From contig CALVLN010000001.1 of NCBI GenBank assembly GCA_944338165.1, positions 124,001 through 188,000 of the forward strand: a stretch of DNA of 64,000 bases, written 5' to 3'. The notes beneath the pieces were generated by a model that saw nothing but the letters and a program-made list of their open reading frames with translations, did no database searches and was not told where the DNA came from. This document shows, piece after piece, positions 57,395 through 64,000 of this stretch; within the stretch, counting starts at the first letter, position 1, and every line of letters starts with the position of its first letter. The DNA comes from an uncultured Clostridia bacterium (lineage in GTDB: Bacteria; Bacillota; Clostridia; Christensenellales; Borkfalkiaceae). Both the position numbers and the translations under genes were made by a program.

Positions 57395-57730
57395 ATGACC
57401 AACTTCCTGCTCGCCTCGCTGGACGCCCGCAAGCATACGATCGGCATCCTGCGGGCGATGGGCGCGCGCAGACGCGACGTCGTACATGTATGCCTTGCAG
57501 AAAGCCTCCTGATGGCGCTCATCGACTTTCTCATCACCTTGCTCGCGGTCGGGATCGCCTGCGCCGCATTCAACGCGCAATATTACGGCGTCCCCATTCT
57601 GCAGATGGGCTTCCTGCCGCTGCTTTTGACGGCGACGCTCTGCTTCGGCACGGCGGCACTCGCAAGCGCTCTGCCCGCGCTGCACGTCCTCAGGCAGAGA
57701 CCCATCGACATCATCAGCAAAAACGCCTGA
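57395..57730 (+). pseudogene. 5'-truncated FtsX-family permease fragment
   Basis: The frame matches only the last 110 or so residues of an FtsX/MacB-type permease: FLLASLDARKHTIGILRAMGARRRDVVHV, two hydrophobic helices, and the terminal ALHVLRQRPIDIIS. The extracytoplasmic domain and first helix are missing. A good promoter sits exactly where the gene is broken, and the first ATG is 4 nt after its -10. It is homologous in type to, but clearly distinct from, the full ABC permease at 57916-60549. Likely a remnant, possibly expressed. Confidence 0.7.
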
Positions 57731-57744
57731 CCGCGCACTGCGCA

Positions 57745-57782
57745 AAAGAAGGTGCGGAGCAATGCTCCGCACCTTCTTTTTT
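57745..57782. terminator. Bidirectional terminator
   Basis: AAAGAAGGTGCGGAGC / GCTCCGCACCTTCTTT stem between the FtsX fragment and the 26-residue gene. Confidence 0.9.
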
Positions 57783-57861
57783 AATGCTCGTTTTCCAGTT
57801 TTTTCACATACGCCGCGTATTCCTCGTCGCTCAGACGGGGAACTTTTTTCTTCTTTCCCAT
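57781..57861 (-). CDS. Small basic protein, 26 residues, unknown function
   Basis: A short frame with AAGGAG 7 nt before the ATG. The product reads lysine-rich at the start (MGKKKKVPRLS) and acidic/aromatic after (DEEYAAYVKKLENEH). It ends at the shared terminator and follows the large ABC transporter gene by 55 bp on the same strand. Basic small proteins with this pattern are common in Clostridia, but none is identified here; the ribosome binding site is the main support. Confidence 0.55.
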   Translation of the reverse strand: MGKKKKVPRLSDEEYAAYVKKLENEH

Positions 57862-57915
57862 AAGCACACTCCTTGCAATCGAGATCGCCATGAGTATGCC
57901 CGAAAAGGCAGCGCT

Positions 57916-60549
57916 TTATTCGGTGCGCAGGGCAATGACGGGATCCTTCTTCGCCGCCGCCGAGGCGGGGATGAGCCCCGAGATCAGCGTGAGCACCACG
58001 CTGATGAGCACCATGATGAGCGCCGAGCTGAACGGCAGCGCCGCAAGCTGCGCGATGCCCGTCAGCGACTGCAGAATGAGGTTGACGATAAAGGCGATGA
58101 GATAGCTCACCGCAACGCCGATGACGCCCGCCGCGAGCCCGATGATAAAGGTCTCCGCATTGAACAGATTGCGGATATCCCGCTTGCGCGCGCCGAGCGA
58201 TCGCAATACGCCGATCTCTTTGACGCGCTCGACCACGGAAACGTACGTGATGATGCCGATCATGACCGACGAAACGACGAGCGAAATGGCGGTGAAGGCG
58301 ACGAGGACGTAGGTAATGACGTCGAGGATGGTCTGCACCATGCGCATGAGAAGCCCGACGCGGTCGGAATACGTTACCTGCTCCGCCTCCTCGTGCGCGT
58401 CGTTCCAGGCGTCGAGATAGGCGAGCATGTCGTCCTTGGCGTCAAAGTCGCGCGGGTAGAAATAGATGGCGTTGACGGTGTCATCCCCGCCGAGACGGCG
58501 GAGGACCGATTCCTGCGTGTAATTGACGAACACGTTGGTGCCCATCACCTCGTATGCCGTGTAATAGCCGTTGAGATGCGCCGCAGGCGAACGGTACAGC
58601 GTCATCATCTGTCCCTCGTAGGGGATGGTGAGAGCGTTGGAAGGATCCTGCATCCACTGCACGATCTTCGACTGCATGTTCGCCTGAATGTACTCTTCAT
58701 AGATCTGTTCGGGCAGATTCAGCCCGCTGGAAAGGCACCCGTACGTCATGCCCTTTTTGAGGCGCAGGATGCCGCTCACCTTGATGTTGATGCCTTCCCC
58801 ATCCCGGGCCGTCAGGGAAGCGCGCGTCCCCTCGTAGACGTAAGGGTACAGGCTTGCCCCTGCCGATTCCGCGTATACGGCGTCGTTAAAAAAGAGCGTG
58901 AACTGCTTGCCGATGACGTCGTCGAAGTCGATGGTGAGGTATTCGTCCTCCGTCCCCGCCGGCCCCTCCCCGACGTTGAAGAGGGAAAGGAAGGTCATCT
59001 CATCGATAAACCCGAGCTGAGCGAGCGTCAGGTCGGTGATGTCGTTGGTGTCGCCGATGACGAGGACCGCTTCCGAACTGTTCGTGGGGAATTCGCCCGC
59101 AACGACGTCGTACTGCGAACGGATGTATTCGCCGTAGCGATCGTCCGTGAAATCTGCCGTGCCGGGCATTTTGGTCACCACGCTGCCGAGGTAATTGATG
59201 AGGTAAGCGAGCTGGCTGTACTCCTCCGCGCGCGTCGTCAGTTCGTTCGTATAGAACTCCTTGAGCTCGGAGAGGGACATGTACTGCGTCTTGACCTCCT
59301 CCGGCGTAGCGCCCGTGACGACCTCGGTAAAGAGGTTGTCGAGGATGGATTCCCCGTGCCCGTACTGGATGGCGTAATAGTACTCCTCGGGCATGGCCTT
59401 GACATAGTCGATGTATTCATCGGAAATGTTGTTGGTGACGCTCATGCCGTTGGCGAGGTTGGTGAGGAAGGAATTGACGTATACCTTGTCGCCGATCTCG
59501 GAGAGGTCCGGCATGTCGTTGATCGAAGTCATATTGCTCAGGATGGACGAAACGTCGAGCGTCGATTCCGTGACCTCGAGCGGATAATGGGAAAGCATGT
59601 CCTCTTCCGTGCGCAAAATGTAATTGTTGAACCCGTTGGAGAGCGCGAGCACCAGGCAGACGCTGATGATGCCGATGCTGCCTGCGATGGACGTGACGAT
59701 CGTGCGGCCCTTCTTGGAGAAGAGGTTGCGGGCGGACAACGCAAGCGCCGTGAAAAAGCCCATGCTGGCGTGTTCCTTCTTCACCTTCTTCTTTTTGGGC
59801 GCCTTCTTCTTTTGGGGAAGAATGCCCCTTGCCTGTGCCGCCGCGCGGCGCTGCGCCGCTTCCGCCGCGCTGTCGTACGGCATGGAATCGGAGACGACCT
59901 TGCCGTCCTTCAGCTTCACGATACGGGTGGCGTACTGCTGGGCGAGCTCGGGATTGTGCGTGACCATGATGACGAGCCGTTCGCCGGAGATCTCTTTGAT
60001 GAGATCCATGATCTGCACGCTCGTGGCGGAATCCAAAGCGCCCGTCGGCTCGTCGGCGAGCAGGATGGCGGGATCGTTGACGAGCGCGCGCGCAATAGCG
60101 ACGCGCTGCATCTGCCCGCCCGAAAGCTGATTGGGCAGCTTGTGCAGATGATCGCCGAGCCCGACGCGGATGAGCGCCTGCTTGGCGCGCTCCTTCCGCT
60201 CCTCGCGGCCGACGCCGCCGATGGTGAGGGCAAGCTCGACGTTCCCGAGGACCGTCTGGTGCGGGATGAGGTTATACGACTGGAAAATAAACCCGATCTT
60301 ATGATTGCGGTAGACATCCCAATCGCGGTCGGTATACGCCTTGGTGGATTTTCCCTGAATGACGAGGTCGCCCGACGTGTACTGGTCGAGCCCGCCGATG
60401 ATGTTGAGCAGCGTCGTCTTGCCGCACCCGGACGGGCCGAGGATGCAGACAAACTCGTTGCGGCGGAATTCAAGATCGATCCCGCGCAGAGCGCGGACAC
60501 GGGTATCGGCTACCTTGTAATCTTTCTTGATGCGAATGAGTTTTAACAT
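57916..60549 (-). CDS. ABC transporter, fused ATP-binding and FtsX-family permease (MacB-like)
   Basis: An 877-residue fusion. ABC domain (residues 1-225) with Walker A GPSGCGKT, signature LSGGQMQR, Walker B LLADEPTGALD and H-loop TH, then a lysine-rich linker (KKKAPKKKKVKK), then an MacB-like permease: one helix at about 275-300, a large extracytoplasmic domain (310-735) and three helices ending in ALRTE. Such transporters export peptides or lipoproteins, or act in antimicrobial resistance. It is cotranscribed with the MarR-type regulator 50 bp upstream. Confidence 0.93.
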   Translation of the reverse strand: MLKLIRIKKDYKVADTRVRALRGIDLEFRRNEFVCILGPSGCGKTTLLNIIGGLDQYTSGDLVIQGKSTKAYTDRDWDVYRNHKIGFIFQSYNLIPHQTVLGNVELALTIGGVGREERKERAKQALIRVGLGDHLHKLPNQLSGGQMQRVAIARALVNDPAILLADEPTGALDSATSVQIMDLIKEISGERLVIMVTHNPELAQQYATRIVKLKDGKVVSDSMPYDSAAEAAQRRAAAQARGILPQKKKAPKKKKVKKEHASMGFFTALALSARNLFSKKGRTIVTSIAGSIGIISVCLVLALSNGFNNYILRTEEDMLSHYPLEVTESTLDVSSILSNMTSINDMPDLSEIGDKVYVNSFLTNLANGMSVTNNISDEYIDYVKAMPEEYYYAIQYGHGESILDNLFTEVVTGATPEEVKTQYMSLSELKEFYTNELTTRAEEYSQLAYLINYLGSVVTKMPGTADFTDDRYGEYIRSQYDVVAGEFPTNSSEAVLVIGDTNDITDLTLAQLGFIDEMTFLSLFNVGEGPAGTEDEYLTIDFDDVIGKQFTLFFNDAVYAESAGASLYPYVYEGTRASLTARDGEGINIKVSGILRLKKGMTYGCLSSGLNLPEQIYEEYIQANMQSKIVQWMQDPSNALTIPYEGQMMTLYRSPAAHLNGYYTAYEVMGTNVFVNYTQESVLRRLGGDDTVNAIYFYPRDFDAKDDMLAYLDAWNDAHEEAEQVTYSDRVGLLMRMVQTILDVITYVLVAFTAISLVVSSVMIGIITYVSVVERVKEIGVLRSLGARKRDIRNLFNAETFIIGLAAGVIGVAVSYLIAFIVNLILQSLTGIAQLAALPFSSALIMVLISVVLTLISGLIPASAAAKKDPVIALRTE

Positions 60550-60598
60550 AGAAGATCCCTCGTTTGAAGATATTTCATTATCCCCGTTCGCTCTCAGT

Positions 60599-61072
60599 TC
60601 AGGCGTTCTGTTCTCCCTGCTTTGCCTGCCTCGTCTCCGCGATCGCCTTGCGGAAGACGGACGCAAATTCATCGTAGGCGGAAATAAGCTGCTTCAGGCG
60701 CTCCTCGCCGTATTCCGCCGTGATGCGCTCCATAACGGCGTTTGCCTGGCGGCACTGCTCCTCAAACGTGGCGTATGCCTTATCGGAGAGGCGTATGTAT
60801 GCGATCTTCTTATCGCTGGGGGATTCGACGCGCTGCACGATGCCGCGCTTTTCCATTTTGGTCACCAGCTGGGAAATGGCCGAACGCGTGATGCCGAGAC
60901 GCCGCGCAAGTTCGGAGGAAATGATGTCCTTTCCCTTTTCCCCTTCCATGATGATCTCCCGCAAGAGGCGGAACTCCGTCTTGCTCAACACCGCTTCGCC
61001 GCGGAACAGCCCGAGTGATTCCATGTTTTTGGCGATTTGAAAAATTTTGATAAGATACTCGTTGATCTCCAT
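60599..61072 (-). CDS. MarR-family transcriptional regulator
   Basis: A 157-residue winged-helix regulator: helix KDIISSELARRLGITRSAISQLVTKMEKRG (shown in part), wing with SPSDKKIAYIRL and the family DxR segment, then a dimerisation helix. It is the first gene before an ABC transporter and should repress the unit until a ligand binds. A 20-bp palindrome in its promoter is the likely operator. AAGGAG precedes the ATG at 61072. Confidence 0.92.
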   Translation of the reverse strand: MEINEYLIKIFQIAKNMESLGLFRGEAVLSKTEFRLLREIIMEGEKGKDIISSELARRLGITRSAISQLVTKMEKRGIVQRVESPSDKKIAYIRLSDKAYATFEEQCRQANAVMERITAEYGEERLKQLISAYDEFASVFRKAIAETRQAKQGEQNA

Positions 61073-61092
61073 CACGGCTCTCCTTTTTCTAT

Positions 61093-61150
61093 ATTGTATG
61101 CTTCTAAACAATTTACTAATTTTATATACCCTTTCGGGGGATGTTGTCAA
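61093..61150 (-). promoter_or_regulatory. Promoter of the MarR-ABC unit with palindromic operator
   Basis: Minus strand TTGACA (61145-61150), 18-bp spacer, TATAAA (61121-61126), with ATTGT-N10-ACAAT at 61093-61112 just downstream. Confidence 0.75.
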
Positions 61151-61186
61151 ACAATTTGTCGCGGATTTCAAAAAATTTTTTATTTT

Positions 61187-62341
61187 TCACAATCTTTTAT
61201 ATGATTCCGCACGTTCATGCCCGCCGCGCGGCGGTTTTTCCCCGAAATAGGAGTAAAATCCGCAGGAAAGGTGTGCGTTGAACAGCTTGCGGCGGCGCGA
61301 AACGCGCCCTCCGAATGCGCGCTCCGCCTGCGGATAGGAACTGATGAAATGGCAGCTCCAGCCGGGGAGACGGCGGTACATGGCGCCGAAATCGCGGTAA
61401 AGGGAAAAGAGGTCCTCCTCCTGCAGGCGTTCCCCGTAAGGCGGGTTTGAAAGCAGGATCCCGTACCCTTCCGCCGCAGAAAATTCGCGCATGTCCGCGC
61501 AGGCAAAGCGGATACAATCGGCAACGCCCGCCCGTTCGGCGTGGAACCGGGCGACGGAGACCGCGCGGGGGGAAAGGTCGCCCGCAAAGATCTCCGGTTT
61601 TGCCGCGCGATCTTCGAGATCCGCCGCCTCCTCGAGCGCGCGCGGCAGCACGTCGGGCACCCCCTTCCACGCGGTGAAATCAAAGTGACGGCCGCGCCCG
61701 GGCGCCATGCGGCGGGCGAGCATGGCCGCCTCGATCGCGATGGTGCCGCTGCCGCAGAACACGTCGGCAAACGGTTTTTGCGCGCGGTAAAAACACAGAT
61801 CGAGCAAGGCCGCCGCCGTCGTTTCCCGCAGGGGCGCATCGTAACGCAGCACGCGGTATCCGCGCTTGTGCAGGCCGTCGCCGGAAGTATCGAGCGTCAG
61901 CGTGACCGTATCCTCAAATACGGACATACCCACCACGGCGCGCGGGCCTTTCTCGTCCAGCGTACGCACGCCAAGCCGTTCCTTCAGCCGTTCCACGATC
62001 GCCTTTTTGAACACGCCGCCCGCCGCCTTGACCGCCATCAGGCGGCTTTTGACGCATTTCCCGTCCAGCAGAATGCGCGTATGCGGCGTAAAATACGTCT
62101 CCCAAGGGACGGCGCGCGCTCCCTCAAAGAGCTCGTCGAACGTCTCCGCGCGGAATTCCGCCAGCTCGATCAGCACGCGTTCGCCCGTGCGCAAAAAGAC
62201 GTTGAGGCGGGCGACGTCGGAAAAATCGCCCGTGAGGGATACCCTGCCCCGCTCGGCGGGACGGTCGCCGTAGCCGAGGCGGATGAGTTCGCGCTTGAGC
62301 GGCGCCTCCGTCCCCGCGGCGGCGGGAATGAGCAGTTTCAT
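61187..62341 (-). CDS. THUMP-domain 23S rRNA methyltransferase, RlmL/YpsC-like
   Basis: A 384-residue protein. The N-terminal THUMP domain (residues 60-150) is followed by a methyltransferase fold with DVFCGSGTIAIEA (motif I), DLSPRAV (motif II) and LSNPPYGERL (motif IV). The family modifies 23S rRNA (m2G2445 in E. coli RlmL, without the RlmK part here). It lies upstream of a T-run terminator shared with the CorC gene transcript. Confidence 0.93.
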   Translation of the reverse strand: MKLLIPAAAGTEAPLKRELIRLGYGDRPAERGRVSLTGDFSDVARLNVFLRTGERVLIELAEFRAETFDELFEGARAVPWETYFTPHTRILLDGKCVKSRLMAVKAAGGVFKKAIVERLKERLGVRTLDEKGPRAVVGMSVFEDTVTLTLDTSGDGLHKRGYRVLRYDAPLRETTAAALLDLCFYRAQKPFADVFCGSGTIAIEAAMLARRMAPGRGRHFDFTAWKGVPDVLPRALEEAADLEDRAAKPEIFAGDLSPRAVSVARFHAERAGVADCIRFACADMREFSAAEGYGILLSNPPYGERLQEEDLFSLYRDFGAMYRRLPGWSCHFISSYPQAERAFGGRVSRRRKLFNAHLSCGFYSYFGEKPPRGGHERAESYKRL

Positions 62342-62352
62342 GCGTTTCCTCC

Positions 62353-62381
62353 AAAAAAAAGAGCGGCAAACGCCGCTTTTT
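62353..62381 (-). terminator. Terminator of the CorC/HlyC gene
   Basis: Minus strand GCGGC-GTTT-GCCGC followed by a run of T, between the CorC gene and the methyltransferase gene. Confidence 0.85.
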
Positions 62382-62404
62382 CCCGTACATGGGTATGCCG
62401 TATG

Positions 62405-63463
62405 TTACGATCCCGTCTCCTCGTCCCCTTCGGGCGGCTCGGGTTCCGGGATAAACGGCGTAATGGGCTCGGTATCGGGCGTGAGATCGTAGCGGTCGTC
62501 CACGTCGCCGAGCAGTTCCTCGATGATGTCCTCGCGGGTGATGATGCCAAGCGCGTTCCCCTCGCTTCCGACGATCGCCATCTGCTCGCGCATGCTCTGC
62601 ATGCGGCGGAGCTGGTCGGAGATCTTTTCCTCCGCCGTCGTCCACGAAACGGGATGCAGGATGTTGGCAAAATCCTCCCTGCCGGAGAGCATGTTCTCGT
62701 AAAAGTCGGCGCGGTACAGGATGCCGACGATGTTCGTCTTGCTCCCCTTGAATACGGGAATGCGCGAAAAATTGGTCTCGCGGAAGATCTTGCCGACGGC
62801 GCGCGGATTGGCGCGCACCTCAACGAGCACCACCCGATCGAGCGGGATCATGCACGACCCGACGTGCAGATCGTCAAAGCGCAGCGTCTTGGTGATGAGT
62901 TCGTGCTCCGTCTCGTTGAGGACGCCTTCCTCCTTGACGTCGGAGACGATCATTTTAAATTCCTCTTCCGTGAACTTCGGCTGCTTTTTATTGCGCCGGA
63001 ACATGCGGAAGAGCAGCTTTTTCCACAGCCCGAAGAGGAAGGAAAGGGGCAGCAGAACGACCTCGCACGCATATACGGGATACGCCGCAAAGCAGGCAAA
63101 CGCCTCCGGCGATTCCTTGGCGAGCGTTTTTGGCGTGATCTCCCCGAAAATAAGCACCACGACCGTCAGAACGATCGTGGAGAGCGTCACGCCGATATCG
63201 CCCCAAAGATTGGTAAACAGCACGGTGCCCAGCGAGGCAGCCGTGATGTTGACGATGTTGTTACCGATGAGCAGCGTGGTCAGAACTTTGTTGTAGTCTT
63301 CACTGATGCGCAGCGCGAGGCGCGCCGTGCGCCTTTTCTGCGCATACCTGCGCATGCGGACCGTACTGAAGCTCGTATATGCCGTTTCCGTAGCGCTGAA
63401 GAACGCGGAAAAACACACGAGCACGAGGATCGCGACGAGCAGACCTATGTCTATGGCATCCAT
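62405..63463 (-). CDS. CNNM/CorC-HlyC family membrane protein with CBS domains
   Basis: A 352-residue protein. Four hydrophobic segments form the DUF21 domain (residues 1-145, with AFFSATETAYTS and GEITPKTLAK), followed by two CBS repeats (about residues 195-310), and an acidic proline-rich tail. The CNNM family is linked to magnesium or cobalt efflux. The C-terminal CorC_HlyC transporter-associated domain is missing, so this is a short form. The start at 63463 is a clean ATG. Confidence 0.92.
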   Translation of the reverse strand: MDAIDIGLLVAILVLVCFSAFFSATETAYTSFSTVRMRRYAQKRRTARLALRISEDYNKVLTTLLIGNNIVNITAASLGTVLFTNLWGDIGVTLSTIVLTVVVLIFGEITPKTLAKESPEAFACFAAYPVYACEVVLLPLSFLFGLWKKLLFRMFRRNKKQPKFTEEEFKMIVSDVKEEGVLNETEHELITKTLRFDDLHVGSCMIPLDRVVLVEVRANPRAVGKIFRETNFSRIPVFKGSKTNIVGILYRADFYENMLSGREDFANILHPVSWTTAEEKISDQLRRMQSMREQMAIVGSEGNALGIITREDIIEELLGDVDDRYDLTPDTEPITPFIPEPEPPEGDEETGS

Positions 63464-63501
63464 ATCTTATCCGTATCTTACCGCAAGACCCCGCAGCGTT
63501 T

Positions 63502-63789
63502 TCAGCCCTGTCTGCGGACAAAGGAGAGAATGCAGTAGCGCGGCGCATCGTCCCCGTTCTTCAGCGAAAGGACGCGGAGCGACCGCTCCTTCTTTTCTGC
63601 GATGGGCGTGCCGTTGGCGCCTTCGATCTCCTCCATCATGAGCTGCGCGTGGGCGCACGGATATTCCAGATACCGCTCGCAATAGCGGCAGCGCGGGTAA
63701 TTCCCGCACATGTCGTACCCGCGCCATGCGCTTTCATACCACTTCTCGACGTCGAACTGTTCCTGTAACTTTGCAAGATCCTGTTCCAT
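63502..63789 (-). CDS. Hypothetical small Cys-rich protein
   Basis: A 95-residue protein of unknown function. A cluster CGNYPRCRYCERYLEYPCAH (residues 28-47) could bind zinc or an FeS cluster. The rest is charged and helical. GGAGG precedes the ATG. It has its own promoter at 63834-63862 and sits 38 bp upstream of the CorC gene, so cotranscription is possible. Confidence 0.7.
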   Translation of the reverse strand: MEQDLAKLQEQFDVEKWYESAWRGYDMCGNYPRCRYCERYLEYPCAHAQLMMEEIEGANGTPIAEKKERSLRVLSLKNGDDAPRYCILSFVRRQG

Positions 63790-63833
63790 ACTCTTCCTCC
63801 GTCCCTTATCTTTCGGTACCATTGGGTAATTCT

Positions 63834-63862
63834 ATTATACTATATCTTTTTTCATTTTTCAA
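63834..63862 (-). promoter_or_regulatory. Promoter of the Cys-rich gene
   Basis: Minus strand TTGAAA (63857-63862), 17-bp spacer, TATAAT (63834-63839). Confidence 0.75.
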
Positions 63863-63881
63863 CCCTTGCGGCACGATTTTT

Positions 63882-64000
63882 TTAATTTTCTTCATCTTCC
63901 CCGTAAACGGCGGTGAACGGCGTGAGCACGCCCCCCTTCCGCCAGCCCGGCACGGAATCGAGATTGACGTTGTGCATGCTGCGGAAGATGTTTTTTCCCG
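63882..64000 (-). CDS. C-terminal end of an unidentified protein (cut by window edge)
   Basis: The frame is open from the window end to a TAA at 63882-63884, giving 38 residues including NIFRSMHNVNLDSVPGW and TPFTAVYGEDEEN. The short visible part cannot be assigned to a family. It lies upstream of the Cys-rich gene on the same strand, with that gene's promoter in the 90-bp gap. Confidence 0.55.
   Translation of the reverse strand, partial: GKNIFRSMHNVNLDSVPGWRKGGVLTPFTAVYGEDEEN

Noticed and set aside
57232-60546. A 1104-residue open frame on the plus strand
   Set aside because: Antisense to the ABC/FtsX gene; composition is low-complexity His/Asp/Glu/Arg, with no recognisable domain.
61541-63538. 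A 665-residue plus-strand frame
   Set aside because: Antisense to the RlmL-like and CorC genes, with no family features.
1-64000. CRISPR arrays, insertion sequences and rRNA genes
   Set aside because: No spaced repeat arrays, transposase frames or rRNA signatures were found; the only dispersed repeats are the tRNA-associated elements.

Overview
The window is a GC-rich chromosomal segment of a Bacillota bacterium, most likely class Clostridia and probably an uncultured, gut-type lineage. The evidence is a Trp T-box leader, mcsA-mcsB-clpC, an RqcH/NFACT gene, a SpoVB-like flippase, a SigB/SigF-type sigma module, reverse-type rubrerythrin, YitT, NAD-independent anaerobe-style content, and canonical TTGACA-17-TATAAT promoters with strong GGAGG ribosome binding sites. 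No plasmid, phage, IS or CRISPR genes are visible. The genus assignment is inference only.

Layout. 1-4400: the end of an HtrA-type protease, a T-box-controlled tryptophan synthase beta-like gene, a two-gene unit divergent from a small repressor with two operators, and a tRNA-Pro followed by an unusual repeat element. 4500-9600: RecD2-like helicase, a small lipoprotein, an amino-acid kinase, a LysR regulator and mnmE. 9600-15700: clpC-mcsB-mcsA protein quality control, a DUF1653 gene, a membrane protein and an XRE regulator. 15700-20200: a candidate structured RNA, rubrerythrin, phosphoglycolate phosphatase-like, argS and ychF. 20200-27000: GH36-like glycosidase, two ferritin-like/coat-like small genes, nth, DUF3343 and cysteine desulfurase, small unknown genes and an S41 protease. 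27000-35500: a Pro/Ala/Gln-rich membrane protein, a sigma factor with its STAS and kinase-type regulators, a divergent AraM-like gene, hisC, a metal-efflux permease and an atypical MalK-type ATPase. 35700-46300: YitT, clpX-clpP-tig, rqcH, spore-coat-like and LysM genes, SpoVB-like flippase and pgi. 46300-55100: ClC antiporter, a heterodimeric ABC exporter, a Na/Ca-type exchanger, mntP under a yybP-ykoY riboswitch, an rRNA methyltransferase and a tRNA-Ser with tandem repeats. 55100-64000: degV, minE-minD, an FtsX fragment, a MarR-controlled ABC transporter, an RlmL-like methyltransferase, a CorC/HlyC protein and two unknowns.

Functional themes: protein quality control is prominent (ClpC/McsAB, ClpXP, trigger factor, RqcH, HtrA), as is metal/oxidant handling (rubrerythrin, MntP with its Mn riboswitch, metal permease) and RNA modification or translation (MnmE, ArgS, YchF, RlmI-like, RlmL-like).

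The most unusual signal is a pair of roughly 150-bp elements just downstream of tRNA-Pro(AGG) and tRNA-Ser(UGA). Each carries a direct copy of exactly nucleotides 56-76 of its own neighbouring tRNA and an inverted copy of exactly nucleotides 56-68, joined to the same conserved body. The two elements therefore share the body but have tRNA-specific ends. A second recurring signal is a set of promoters placed exactly 6 nt upstream of the start codon, predicting leaderless mRNAs.
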